Of a DNA stretch of 64,000 nt, positions 17,257 through 25,640 are shown piece after piece. Every line of letters begins with the position of its first letter. The stretch's first letter is position 1. Below the pieces are notes generated by a model. The model was given only the letters and a program-made list of their open reading frames with translations, was not told the origin of the DNA and made no database searches. Made by a program: the position numbers and the translations under genes. The DNA is from Lentibacillus sp. JNUCC-1 (GTDB taxonomy: Bacteria; Bacillota; Bacilli; Bacillales; Amphibacillaceae): the NCBI RefSeq assembly GCF_009741735.1, contig NZ_WHOH01000003.1, forward strand, positions 434,001-498,000, in the 5' to 3' direction.

Positions 17257-17514
17257 TTAACGCCTCACACCTACCCATCTCTTTTCAATAATATTCGGCT
17301 TCTCTCGGCTGGTATGAAGGACGTAAAATTCACGACCGGGATTTTCGTGATGCAGTTTTTTATAGGCTCTCATAGCCTCAGGAGAATTCGTAAACTTTTT
17401 CAAGGGGACAATATCTTCTAAAATGCGTTCATCATTTTCGTTCGTAAAGGCTTGTACCGCTTCGATTAACATCCATTTATCAGGAAATGCTTGCTGTACC
17501 TCTTCCCATTTCAT
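17257..17514 (-). CDS. Conserved small hypothetical protein
   Basis: 85 aa, MKWEEVQQAFPDKWMLIEA start, then a segment with EFYVLHTSREKPNI. The composition and the VYHTS-like segment resemble small Bacillaceae hypothetical proteins often seen beside mobile or toxin-antitoxin genes. No domain of known function seen. The ribosome site is weak. Confidence 0.6.
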   Translation of the reverse strand: MKWEEVQQAFPDKWMLIEAVQAFTNENDERILEDIVPLKKFTNSPEAMRAYKKLHHENPGREFYVLHTSREKPNIIEKRWVGVRR

Positions 17515-17591
17515 TCATTTTTGCTACCACCCATTTATGTTATATTCTATCATGCTATAGTTTGTTTTTTACAAAAGATAACAGCAAAAGG

Positions 17592-18707
17592 TCATAAATG
17601 ATAGGATTTAATCGATTTAGTAAAGGCCTCAAGCGCCTGCTGATCCACCGTCACCCCGATCCCGGGTTTGTCAGGCACTGCTACATAGCCATCTTGCACA
17701 ACGATCTCTGGATCAATGATATCTTTGTCCCAATACCTGTCCGACCCTGAAATGTCACCAGGCAAAATGAATTGCGGCAGGGAGGCGAGTGCAATGTTAT
17801 GGGCGCGGCCGATACCTGATTCAAGCATGCCGCCGCACCAGACAGGCATGTTATTTTCCAAGCAGTAGTCATGGATCCGGCGTGCTGCTGTCAGGCCACC
17901 GACACGACCGCTTTTAACATTGATGATCTGGCAGCTTCCGAGGCGATGGGCTTTTTCCACGTCAGAGAGCGCATGAATACTTTCATCAAGACAAATCGGT
18001 GTCGTAATGCTTTGCTGCAGCTTGGCATGATCAATGATGTCGTTATGGGCGAGCGGCTGTTCAATCATAAGCAATTGAAGCGCGTCAAGCTGTTTGAGAT
18101 GCTGGATGTCCTCCAGGGTATAGGCTGAATTGGCATCTGCCATCAGGGCAATGTCCGGAAAAGCATTTCGAACCGCTTTGAGCATATCGATGTCCTGACC
18201 CGGCTTGATTTTCAACTTGATCCGTTTATAGCCTTCTTCCACATAGGCAGCGATTTTTTCCAGCAGCTCGTTGATCGTCGGCTGAATGCCAATGCTCACG
18301 CCCACCTCAACTCGGGATCTGGTGCCTCCGAGTGCCGCTGCAAGACTCACATTCTGCTGTTTGGCATACAAATCCCACACCGCCCCCTCGAGTGCTGCTT
18401 TTGCCATATTGTTCCGTCTGATCGGGGCGAACAGGCGTGACAGCTCATCTGGATGGTTTACCGGATTATTTTTCAGCAGAGGGATGAGAAAGTCCCGCAT
18501 GATATGCAGATTCGTTTCGACCGTTTCTTCCGTATACCACGGCGCGGAAAAAGCGACAGACTCTCCATAACCGGTCTCTCCAGCAGAATCAATCGCCTCT
18601 ATAATGAAAAATTCCTTGTTTTGCAGTGTTCCAAAGCTCGTTCCAAACGGATGCTTCAATCGCATGCGCATCCGCCGCAACTGGATACGGGCAATATCGA
18701 TTGGCAT
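17592..18707 (-). CDS. menC: Enolase-superfamily o-succinylbenzoate synthase / N-acylamino acid racemase
   Basis: 371 aa. The muconate-lactonising-enzyme-type catalytic set is complete: KLKIK (Lys164/Lys166), metal ligands Asp191 (MADAN), Glu216 (IEQP), Asp241 (LDES), and Lys265 in VKSGRVGG. This NSAR/OSBS subgroup makes o-succinylbenzoate for menaquinone and/or racemises N-acyl amino acids. No other men gene is near, so racemase or peptide-salvage use is an open alternative. Divergent from tatD. Confidence 0.85.
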   Translation of the reverse strand: MPIDIARIQLRRMRMRLKHPFGTSFGTLQNKEFFIIEAIDSAGETGYGESVAFSAPWYTEETVETNLHIMRDFLIPLLKNNPVNHPDELSRLFAPIRRNNMAKAALEGAVWDLYAKQQNVSLAAALGGTRSRVEVGVSIGIQPTINELLEKIAAYVEEGYKRIKLKIKPGQDIDMLKAVRNAFPDIALMADANSAYTLEDIQHLKQLDALQLLMIEQPLAHNDIIDHAKLQQSITTPICLDESIHALSDVEKAHRLGSCQIINVKSGRVGGLTAARRIHDYCLENNMPVWCGGMLESGIGRAHNIALASLPQFILPGDISGSDRYWDKDIIDPEIVVQDGYVAVPDKPGIGVTVDQQALEAFTKSIKSYHL

Positions 18708-18796
18708 GTCGGATCGCTCCTTTAATGATTAAGTATGATTGTATCTATGATAACATAAGGAGAGACAATAAATATTTCAGAAATGTGGTGAATGGA

Positions 18797-19585
18797 ATGG
18801 ATAAACGCCTGATCGACAGCCATATTCATATTGATAAGTATGAGAAAAGTCAACGCGACCATATATTGAGCGACTTGCAGCGGGTGATGGTCGATGCCTT
18901 GATTGCGGTCTCCAATGATCTTGAATCCACTCGGCGTGTCCTGCGCCTGGCAGCGGCTGATCAGCGGATCAAGCCAGCCATTGGTTATCACCCGGAGCAA
19001 GCTGTGCCAGATGAACGTGAACAGCGGGCTTTAATCGCGCTCATTGAAGATCGGAAAAATGACATTGCTGCGATTGGGGAGATCGGTTTGCCGTATTATT
19101 TGCGGCAGGAGCAACCGGACTTGGATTTACAGCCGTACATAGATTTGCTGGAACGTTTTATCCAAAAAGCTGCCCTCCACGGGAAACCGGTGATTTTGCA
19201 TGCGATATATGAGGACGCCGTAATTGTGTGTGATCTGCTGGAAGCTTACGGCATTCAGAAAGCGCATTTTCATTGGTTTAAAGGGGAGGACAAGGTGCTT
19301 AAGCGGATCGTCGGAAATGGCCATGTGATATCTGTGACGCCTGATGTGGTGTATGAACCAGAGATTCAGCATATTGTAAAACAAGTGCCATTGGAGCAGC
19401 TGTTGGTTGAAACCGATGGGCCTTGGCCATTCGAAGGCCCGTTTGAAGGGGAAGTGACCCACCCTGAAATGATGCACCATTCTATTGAGAAGATTGCCGC
19501 GATCAAGGGGTTGGAGCTGACCGAGGTGTATAGACGAATTTATAAAAACACATGTGAGTTTTATAAACTCGAAGATCTGCTCTGA
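18797..19585 (+). CDS. TatD-family metal-dependent hydrolase
   Basis: 262 aa from ATG 18797; the longer frame back to 18626 overlaps menC and lacks support. A GTG at 18785 is an alternative start. Motifs: DSHIHIDKY near the N-terminus, AIGEIGLPY (metal Glu), ILHAIYED (His), HFHWFKG and VETDGPWPF (Asp). TatD proteins are Mg2+-dependent DNases/phosphoesterases; the HIHID form is seen in divergent members, so substrate is uncertain. Confidence 0.85.
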   Translation: MDKRLIDSHIHIDKYEKSQRDHILSDLQRVMVDALIAVSNDLESTRRVLRLAAADQRIKPAIGYHPEQAVPDEREQRALIALIEDRKNDIAAIGEIGLPYYLRQEQPDLDLQPYIDLLERFIQKAALHGKPVILHAIYEDAVIVCDLLEAYGIQKAHFHWFKGEDKVLKRIVGNGHVISVTPDVVYEPEIQHIVKQVPLEQLLVETDGPWPFEGPFEGEVTHPEMMHHSIEKIAAIKGLELTEVYRRIYKNTCEFYKLEDLL

Positions 19586-19659
19586 TTGCAAAGCCCGCTT
19601 TGCACTTGTATGATGGCTTCAATGTGAAATTTCGCTGACGGAAAAGGGGATGGATTTTT

Positions 19660-20253
19660 ATGAAACGAACGGCATTATCATTCAGCGGCGGCAAGGACAG
19701 CTGCTTTGCCCTCTATAAACTACAGGAGCAAGAAGGGATCGAGATCGCCTCTCTTGTCACAACGGTGTTTCAAGAGGATCAGAAAACGGTGGCACATGGC
19801 GAGCCACCTGAGCATATCAAGCAGCAGGCTGAACGTCTCGACGTGCCCGTTACGTTTGTCACAACCGACTTTAAAAGTTACGGTGAGGACTACCTCGACC
19901 ATTTGCTGAAGCTCAAAGAAACCTATCAACTGGATGCCATTGCATTTGGCGATATCTATCTGGAAGGCCACCGAGAATGGGGTGAAGAGCTCGCAGCCAG
20001 AGCAGGACTCGAGCCTTTGTATCCGCTATGGTCCACAGAATATCAAGCCCTGCCTCTTTTGCAAGAATTCATTTCACACGGCTTTCAAGCACGCGTCATA
20101 AAAGTTGACGAAGAAAAGCTGCCGGCAGACTGGGTAGGCCGCATCGTTGATGGAGCGTTTGCTGACGAAATCGCCCGCCTGGACGTCTGTCCGATGAGTG
20201 AATCGGGCGAGTATCATACCGTGGTAGAAGATGGTCCGTGTTTTAGGAAATAG
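19660..20253 (+). CDS. Dph6-like ATP-pyrophosphatase (diphthine-ammonia ligase family)
   Basis: 197 aa with the PP-loop SGGKDS at 9-14, which binds ATP in adenine nucleotide alpha-hydrolase enzymes. GDIYLEGHREWGEE and PLYPLW are the Dph6/MJ0570 family signatures. Eukaryotic Dph6 amidates diphthine on EF2. Bacteria lack diphthamide, so the bacterial substrate is unknown. A small membrane protein gene follows 18 bp downstream. Confidence 0.82.
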   Translation: MKRTALSFSGGKDSCFALYKLQEQEGIEIASLVTTVFQEDQKTVAHGEPPEHIKQQAERLDVPVTFVTTDFKSYGEDYLDHLLKLKETYQLDAIAFGDIYLEGHREWGEELAARAGLEPLYPLWSTEYQALPLLQEFISHGFQARVIKVDEEKLPADWVGRIVDGAFADEIARLDVCPMSESGEYHTVVEDGPCFRK

Positions 20254-20271
20254 GAGTAAGGGGGAGGTGTG

Positions 20272-20466
20272 ATGAAACAAACACATGTGATGACGATCAT
20301 CATTATTGGCCTTGTGGCGAATGCTATTGCGATGGGCATCAATGTTTATGGATACTTTCGTGAAGGTGAGATAAGCCTAGCGGTGATTTTTGGCGTTGTG
20401 CTGCTTTTGAACCTTGTTGTGGTAGGCTTTGCTATCACGATGAAAAGGAAACTCAAACGCCAGTAA
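20272..20466 (+). CDS. Small two-helix membrane protein
   Basis: 64 aa. Helices are at about residues 7-28 and 35-56, with a KRKLKRQ cytoplasmic end. ATG 20272 follows GGGGAGGTG; a GTG three bases earlier is possible. Probably co-transcribed with the Dph6-like gene. No family recognised. Confidence 0.6.
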   Translation: MKQTHVMTIIIIGLVANAIAMGINVYGYFREGEISLAVIFGVVLLLNLVVVGFAITMKRKLKRQ

Positions 20467-20545
20467 GGTGTTTTTCAAAAAGGACTTGACGAACCAACAG
20501 CACCGATATATAATAATATTTGTCGTCGAAAAAAGACGAGCCAAC

Positions 20546-20618
20546 GGGGCATTAGCTCAGCTGGGAGAGCGCTTGCCTGGCAGGCAAGAGGTCAGCGGTT
20601 CGAGCCCGCTATGCTCCA
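20546..20618 (+). tRNA. tRNA-Ala (anticodon GGC)
   Basis: 73 nt without encoded CCA. The acceptor GGGGCAT pairs with ATGCTCC and contains the G3:U70 wobble that is the alanine identity element; discriminator A. D arm TAGCTCAGCTGGGAGAGC; anticodon stem CTTGC/GCAAG around loop CTGGCAG (anticodon GGC); T arm with GGTTCGAGC. Reads GCC. Confidence 0.96.
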
Positions 20619-20623
20619 TATCT

Positions 20624-20813
20624 ATGAAACGCTTGTATCCAATCGGGTGCAGGCGTTTTTTGTATGTGGATGAACTTACAGTAGGGGTCGAAGCTTGCAA
20701 TTTCAATTATATCGGCGAATTCGAGCGAGATATCGGCGATTTCAGGACATATATCGGCGGTTCCACCCATTTTATCGGCGAATCTGCGGATATATCGGCG
20801 AAAATGAAAATAA
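20624..20813 (+). repeat. 190-bp duplicated segment, copy 1 (terminator plus family C repeat array)
   Basis: Nearly identical to 22277-22467 in direct orientation. It begins ATGAAACGCTTGTATCC and ends at AAAATGAAAATAA. Its left part is the terminator of the tRNA (AAACGCTTGTA/TGCAGGCGTTTTTT, 20627-20661). Its right part (20707-20802) is a five-unit array with TATCGGCG cores spaced 20-21 bp. About 240 bp after it, to the Uma2 gene, show nothing clear. Confidence 0.88.
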
Positions 20814-21053
20814 CCGGCTTTTGAGATTGCTGCTGAGTAACAATCTTAGTGAAGATGCTTTTCAATTTACACAACGTCTAGTCCACTAACTCTAACCTGA
20901 TTTCCTTTTCTTGTTTAGTATTCTTCCCACCAGCCCGCCATTCAAAATGAACAAAGATCTCATGACCTAGATATTTCAATCTCTGCGGGTCAACAAAAGC
21001 GGTAACCGTCTGTGTTATAATGAGCCATAAGAACACAAGTGGAGGAGATATGA

Positions 21054-21617
21054 ATGAGTCTTCCCCCAAAACAGGACGCAAGCCTCGAAGATTTTTATAA
21101 AATGCGTGAGGAAACCAATCAGATTCTTGAGTTCGCGGGTGGGGTTGTGCTCATGTCACCATCGCCCTCGACACGTCATCAACAGGTTTCAGCTAGGCTG
21201 TAGGCTGCGTTATTCAATTTTCTCGAAGGTGGACCATGTCAGGTCTTCAGTGCGCCGTACGATATTCAGTTGTATAAAGATGACATCAATGAGACAAATA
21301 TTTTCATCCCCGATTTGTCTGTTATTTGTGATGAGACCGGACTGGAGGAAAACAAGTTTGTTGGTGTGCCCGAAATCATTATGGAAATCCTGAGCCCTTC
21401 CAACCAAAGTCATGAATTGATCCCAAAGATGGATGCCTATATGAGATATGGCGTAAAAGAATACTGGATTGTTAACCCGTTGCTGAACGCCATTCAAGTT
21501 CATACGTTAACGGCTGAATGTGTGTATCAGCAAGCGGATGTTTTGAGAGCAGAAGGCATGATGAAATCTAAAGTTTTAAAAGGATTCCAGGTTGATTTGG
21601 AAGATATTTTCCGGTGA
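21054..21617 (+). pseudogene. Uma2-family endonuclease gene with an in-frame TAG
   Basis: A GGAGGAGAT site precedes ATG 21054, and the frame encodes an N-terminal Uma2/DUF820 domain (FYKMREETNQILEFAGGVVLMSPSPSTRHQQVS). TAG at 21201-21203 (codon 50) interrupts it, and the same frame continues to 21617 with the rest of the PD-(D/E)XK fold: IPDLSVICDE, PEIIMEILSPSNQ, KMDAYMRYGVKEYWIVNP. Uma2 proteins are mostly of unknown role. The stop is a point change, unlike the G-run shifts elsewhere in this window, and suggests real decay; an internal start near 21270 could express the C-terminal half. Confidence 0.82.
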
Positions 21618-21650
21618 GAGTCATGAACAAAAACACTGGGAGGCATTTTA

Positions 21651-22109
21651 ATGAAAACCATGAATACGATATTGCTTATTCTCATTGTGGCTGCGGGTAT
21701 TTTTTATTTGTATCAGCACAGGGAAGTTCCGTTTGAAAACGTGTGGAATGATGCTTTAGACAAAAATGAGCAAATCCCTGGTGATGAGGAATTACGCCAT
21801 ATCAGCATTTATTATATAAAAAAAGCAGACAATGAGCGCGGTTTTACTGAAAAACATTTGAAAATCGATGATAAGCAGATGGTGAATGAAGTAATGGATC
21901 AAGCCTTGGGAATGACGGTGAAGAAAGCCCGAGGGATCAGCTTGGATTTTGATGGATTATATATCATGGACGTAAAGACGAATCACGCCAAATACGGCAT
22001 TGAGTTTGATGAACAAGGGCATATGCAGGTGGAAGGTAAGTATTATGAAATTGAAGGCGAAAACCGTTTGCTGAAATCACTCAAACCAATGGATTGGGAA
22101 CCACGGTGA
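21651..22109 (+). CDS. Membrane-anchored hypothetical protein
   Basis: 152 aa: one N-terminal helix (about residues 5-21), then a charged extracytoplasmic domain of roughly 130 residues with many Lys/Glu pairs. No family recognised. It sits 33 bp after the Uma2 remnant, with TGGGAGG before the ATG. Confidence 0.65.
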   Translation: MKTMNTILLILIVAAGIFYLYQHREVPFENVWNDALDKNEQIPGDEELRHISIYYIKKADNERGFTEKHLKIDDKQMVNEVMDQALGMTVKKARGISLDFDGLYIMDVKTNHAKYGIEFDEQGHMQVEGKYYEIEGENRLLKSLKPMDWEPR

Positions 22110-22129
22110 ACTCAGGGGGGGCAGCTTGG

Positions 22130-22270
22130 ATGCATAGGAAAAAAAGTTCGTCCAAACTGGAGATTTATGAAAAGCTAGCAAAAGCAGAAAAGCAGCTAGA
22201 AAGCGATACGGACTTGTTAGACGCAGAGGAAGTCTTTAAAGGGTTAAGGGAGAAGTATGGGAACGAATAA
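22130..22270 (+). CDS. Small acidic/basic helical protein
   Basis: 46 aa, too short for most gene callers. GGGGGGG lies 9 nt before the ATG. The sequence (EIYEKLAKAEKQ, then LDAEEVFKGLREKYG) resembles the short helical proteins encoded beside RelB/Phd-type antitoxins, but no toxin partner is seen here. Follows the membrane-anchored protein by 20 bp. Confidence 0.55.
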   Translation: MHRKKSSSKLEIYEKLAKAEKQLESDTDLLDAEEVFKGLREKYGNE

Positions 22271-22276
22271 CGATTA

Positions 22277-22467
22277 ATGAAACGCTTGTATCCAATCGGG
22301 TACAGGCGTTTTTTTGTATGTGGATGAACTTACAGTAGGGGTCGAAGCCTGCAATTTCAATTATATCGGCGAATTCGAGCGAGATATCGGCGATTTCAGG
22401 ACATATATCGGCGGTTCCACACATTTTATCGGCGAATCTGCGGATATATCGGCGAAAATGAAAATAA
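22277..22467 (+). repeat. 190-bp duplicated segment, copy 2
   Basis: Direct repeat of 20624-20813 with a handful of substitutions and one extra T in the terminator run. It contains a terminator (22280-22315) and the five-unit TATCGGCG array (22363-22457). Both copies follow a gene end. The 1.46 kb between them holds the Uma2 pseudogene and two small genes. Confidence 0.9.
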
Positions 22468-22516
22468 ACGGAGGGCTGGGGGCCTTCCAGCGGATGCTTG
22501 ACGTGTGAAGGTGTAT

Positions 22517-22680
22517 TCTATCCAAGCAACACCGCTGTCTATCAAAGGAAAACACCATTCTAACAAAGCAAAATCACGTCTATCTCAGCAAGAAAGGGTT
22601 CTATCACAGCAAGAGCGCGTTCTATCAAAGCAAGCCCACCTCCTATCCAAGCAAGCCCACTCTCTATCCAAGCAACAGCC
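22517..22680. repeat. 20-21 bp tandem repeat array, family D (8 units)
   Basis: Eight units of form TCTATC(C/A)AAGCAA plus 7-9 variable bases. It lies directly after the second duplicated segment and before an ABC exporter. The following 180 bp to the TTG start hold an AT-rich promoter-like stretch near 22805-22850. Confidence 0.85.
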
Positions 22681-22861
22681 CCACCCCCGTCCCATACAAA
22701 CACACAAGCACCACGGCAAAAGCCTGCCACATCAGACTCTTTTACCCCACCCGTCCTCCGCCTCAAGTCTGAACATATTTCCTTCCACAGAATGTAGCAA
22801 GATTTTCATTTTACAGTTATCATGTAATTACAAGTTTTGGAAAAACAAAGGGGATGACGAG

Positions 22862-23836
22862 TTGGAGAGCATTATTGAGGTCAAGGATTTGAATAAACAA
22901 TATAAGAAACGCCGGACAAAAGAGTATGTGAAGGCGGTGCAACATGTGTCTTTTCAGGTGAAACGGGGGGAGATCCTCGGGTTGCTTGGGCCAAACGGTG
23001 CTGGGAAGACGACGACGATTAAGATGATCTGTGGGTTGTTGGTGCCGGATTCGGGTACCATCCGGATCAACGGGATTGACAATCAGAAAAACCGACTTCA
23101 GGCGCTGCGGCAGATCAGTGCGGTTCTGGAAGGGAACCGGAATTTGTATTGGCGTTTGAGTGTGCGCGAGAATCTGGAGTATTTTGCCGGGAACAGGGGG
23201 TTTTCGCGGAAGGCGGTGCGAGCGCGGGTGGATGAGCTGCTTGACCAGTTCAACTTGAAGGATAAGGAGCATGAGCTTGTGAACCGGCTGTCCCGCGGGA
23301 TGCAGCAGAAGCTGGCGATTGCGGTGGCGATGCTGGCTGACAGTGAGGTGATTTTGCTAGATGAGCCGACGTTAGGTCTGGACGTTGAAACAGGGTATGA
23401 GGTGCGTGAACTGCTGCACGATATCGCGGAGAATCACAACCGGACGATCATCATCAGTACGCATGATATGGCGGTGGTTCAGGCGTTGTGTGAGCGCACC
23501 GTGATTATTAACGGCGGGAAAATTGTGACCGACGACCGTGTTGAAAATTTGCTGAAATTGTTTGCAGCGCGCTCTTATGTGGTCACGATTGATGGAGAAC
23601 TGACAGGGCAGCAAGCAGCATTGCTGGGAGAAACGTTTCCAGACTCAGAATATCAGCCAGACGATCTTCAATCAACGTTACGGGTGGACTTTTCCAACGG
23701 GGCGAAAATGTATGATCTGTTTGATATTTTAAGGGTGAATGAAACGCAGATTGAAGCGATTGACCGGGAGACGGTTGATTTTGAACAGGTCTTTATGAAG
23801 ATCGTGAAGGGGGAGTCGTCACATGAAACTGCTTAA
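22862..23836 (+). CDS. ABC-2 type exporter, ATP-binding subunit (NatA-like)
   Basis: 324 aa from TTG 22862, which has AAAGGGG at the right distance; the long upstream frame is only the repeat array read as protein. Walker A GPNGAGKTTT, signature LSRGMQQKLA and Walker B LLDEPTLGLD are intact. The C-terminal extension of about 90 residues is usual for NatA/BcrA-like drug or sodium exporters. Its stop overlaps the permease start by 14 bp. Confidence 0.9.
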   Translation: MESIIEVKDLNKQYKKRRTKEYVKAVQHVSFQVKRGEILGLLGPNGAGKTTTIKMICGLLVPDSGTIRINGIDNQKNRLQALRQISAVLEGNRNLYWRLSVRENLEYFAGNRGFSRKAVRARVDELLDQFNLKDKEHELVNRLSRGMQQKLAIAVAMLADSEVILLDEPTLGLDVETGYEVRELLHDIAENHNRTIIISTHDMAVVQALCERTVIINGGKIVTDDRVENLLKLFAARSYVVTIDGELTGQQAALLGETFPDSEYQPDDLQSTLRVDFSNGAKMYDLFDILRVNETQIEAIDRETVDFEQVFMKIVKGESSHETA

Positions 23837-24596
23837 CCTGTTGAACGCAAATACGCGAAAAGAATACTTGGAGCTTAAACGGTATTTGCCGAATACCATT
23901 GCGATGCTGTTTACATTTTACATTATTTTTGTCGGGATGTTTATGGGAATTCAAGTCATCGGGGACCCGAGCACACAGGATGCCAACACGCAATTTGTGA
24001 TCGTGAACTATATCTTCTGGTTTCTGGCGATGATGGTTGTGAATGATATCGGCTTTGTCGTGATGAGTGAGGCGATGCGCGGTACCCTTGAACAGCTATG
24101 CATGTCGCCGATGGGATTGTGGCGGATCATGGTTTCAAGACTGATCGCGACAACGGCATTGAATTTCCTGCTTATTGTTGTGCTACTGTACTTATCGATG
24201 CTGACTACGGGGCAGTGGCTGAACGTAGACTTAGTCGCCATCATGCCGATACTGATCTTAACATTAATCAGCATGTTCGGACTCGGCTTTATGGTGGCAG
24301 GGGTGTCCATCATTGTAAAACAGATCCAGGCATTCTTGCAGATCTTGCAGTTTTTGCTGGCGGGATTGACGTTTGTCCCATTGTCAGTCGCACCTGGACT
24401 CGCGTACCTGCCTTTTGTCAAAGGGGTGGACCTGATGCGCGAGGTGATGATCAACGGGGCAACGCTTACGCAAATCGGTTGGGGCGACTTCGGAATCCTG
24501 GCGCTGAATGCCGTGGTATACTTCTTCCTTGGCTTGGCGTTTTTCCTGTATTGTGAACGGTTGGCCATGCATAAAGGGTTGCTGTCGCATTATTGA
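23823..24596 (+). CDS. ABC-2 type exporter, permease subunit
   Basis: 257 aa with six predicted helices and the ABC-2 permease pattern (GTLEQLCMSPMGLWRIMVSR coupling segment, AGLTFVPLSVAPGLAYLPFVKGVDLMRE near the end). Overlaps the ATPase gene by 14 bp, so it is translationally coupled. Substrate unknown. Confidence 0.87.
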   Translation: MKLLNLLNANTRKEYLELKRYLPNTIAMLFTFYIIFVGMFMGIQVIGDPSTQDANTQFVIVNYIFWFLAMMVVNDIGFVVMSEAMRGTLEQLCMSPMGLWRIMVSRLIATTALNFLLIVVLLYLSMLTTGQWLNVDLVAIMPILILTLISMFGLGFMVAGVSIIVKQIQAFLQILQFLLAGLTFVPLSVAPGLAYLPFVKGVDLMREVMINGATLTQIGWGDFGILALNAVVYFFLGLAFFLYCERLAMHKGLLSHY

Positions 24597-24618
24597 TCAA
24601 AAGAATGTATAAAAGGAA

Positions 24619-24646
24619 GAACAGGTCAACAAGGCCTGTTCTTTTT
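24619..24646 (+). terminator. Intrinsic terminator after the first ABC-2 exporter
   Basis: GAACAGG/CCTGTTC stem with TTTTT. Confidence 0.82.
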
Positions 24647-24761
24647 ACATTTGTGATATCCTGCAAAAAATCCAAAAAAAAACACTATTTGCATTATAAG
24701 CGGTTACATATTATAATATGTAACCATACAAGACGATTCATTCTAACAGGGGGGGCAAAGG

Positions 24762-25640
24762 ATGGTTTTACACGTCAAAGGGCTCAGCAAGTCATACGGC
24801 AAGGAAAAAGTATTGGATAACCTTTCTTTTAATATAGAAGAAAACCAGATCGTTGCACTGGTGGGCCCGAATGGTTCGGGAAAAACAACGCTTTTGAATA
24901 TCATTACAGGATTAATGAAAGCAGACGCGGGCGACATCAAGCTGTTCGATATGCGCAATAGCAATCCCGACGTATTCAAACATATCTCCTATATGCAAGA
25001 CAATTCCGTGCTGTACGATTATTTAACCGGGTATGATCATCTGCAATTTATCGGTGATATCCAAGGCTTCACCAAACAACAAATCCTCACCACAGCAGAA
25101 AGAGTCGGGAGTGCCCATTATCTCAATAAAAAAGTGCGTAAATATTCTATGGGCATGAAGCAGCACCTGTTGTTAACGATGGCCCTCCTGAATCAACCTA
25201 AGCTCCTCGTCATGGACGAACCTTTAAATGGCTTAGACCCAACCAGTACGATACGCGTGCGCAATCTGCTGTTAGACCTCCATCAAGAAGGGACATCGAT
25301 CCTCTTGTCCTCACATAATTTGTCCGAAATTGACCGTGTCACGTCGCATATATTATTTTTGAAAAATGGCCGACTGATCGAGGAGGATATTTCCAAATAT
25401 CTACATACAACTTATGCACTCCATGTCAGCGATGTAGACGGATCTGTAAATGCTCTGAAGCACATGGGGGTTCACATTGATCAGATTGAAGGGAACACAG
25501 TACACATTTCAACCCAACACCATTCCATTCACGACGTTTTCCTGAAGTTAGCGGGAAAACAAGTCGTCATACACGATGTTAGCCAAAAGATCGCCGGTTC
25601 CGAGGAACGCTATCAAACGCTTTTTACAGAGGGCACATAG
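24762..25640 (+). CDS. ABC-2 type exporter, ATP-binding subunit (BcrA-like)
   Basis: 292 aa with Walker A GPNGSGKTT, signature YSMGMKQHLL, Walker B LLVMDEPLNGLD and switch His in SSHN. The YSMGMKQ signature is typical of bacitracin/lantibiotic-immunity-type exporters. Start ATG after AGGGGGGGCAAAGG. The stop abuts the next start with no gap. Confidence 0.9.
   Translation: MVLHVKGLSKSYGKEKVLDNLSFNIEENQIVALVGPNGSGKTTLLNIITGLMKADAGDIKLFDMRNSNPDVFKHISYMQDNSVLYDYLTGYDHLQFIGDIQGFTKQQILTTAERVGSAHYLNKKVRKYSMGMKQHLLLTMALLNQPKLLVMDEPLNGLDPTSTIRVRNLLLDLHQEGTSILLSSHNLSEIDRVTSHILFLKNGRLIEEDISKYLHTTYALHVSDVDGSVNALKHMGVHIDQIEGNTVHISTQHHSIHDVFLKLAGKQVVIHDVSQKIAGSEERYQTLFTEGT

Noticed and set aside
20546-20618. 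tRNA-Gly
   Set aside because: The loop CTGGCAG gives anticodon GGC and the acceptor has G3:U70, both alanine.
20878-21081. Minus-strand ORF ending in KYLGHEIFVHFEWRAGGKN
   Set aside because: Looks mildly protein-like but has no recognisable family or start signal and overlaps the Uma2 start region; could be a fossil, not called.
22505-22861. Extended N-terminus of the NatA-like ATPase
   Set aside because: The extra residues are the family D repeat translated; the TTG at 22862 has a proper ribosome site and matches family N-termini.
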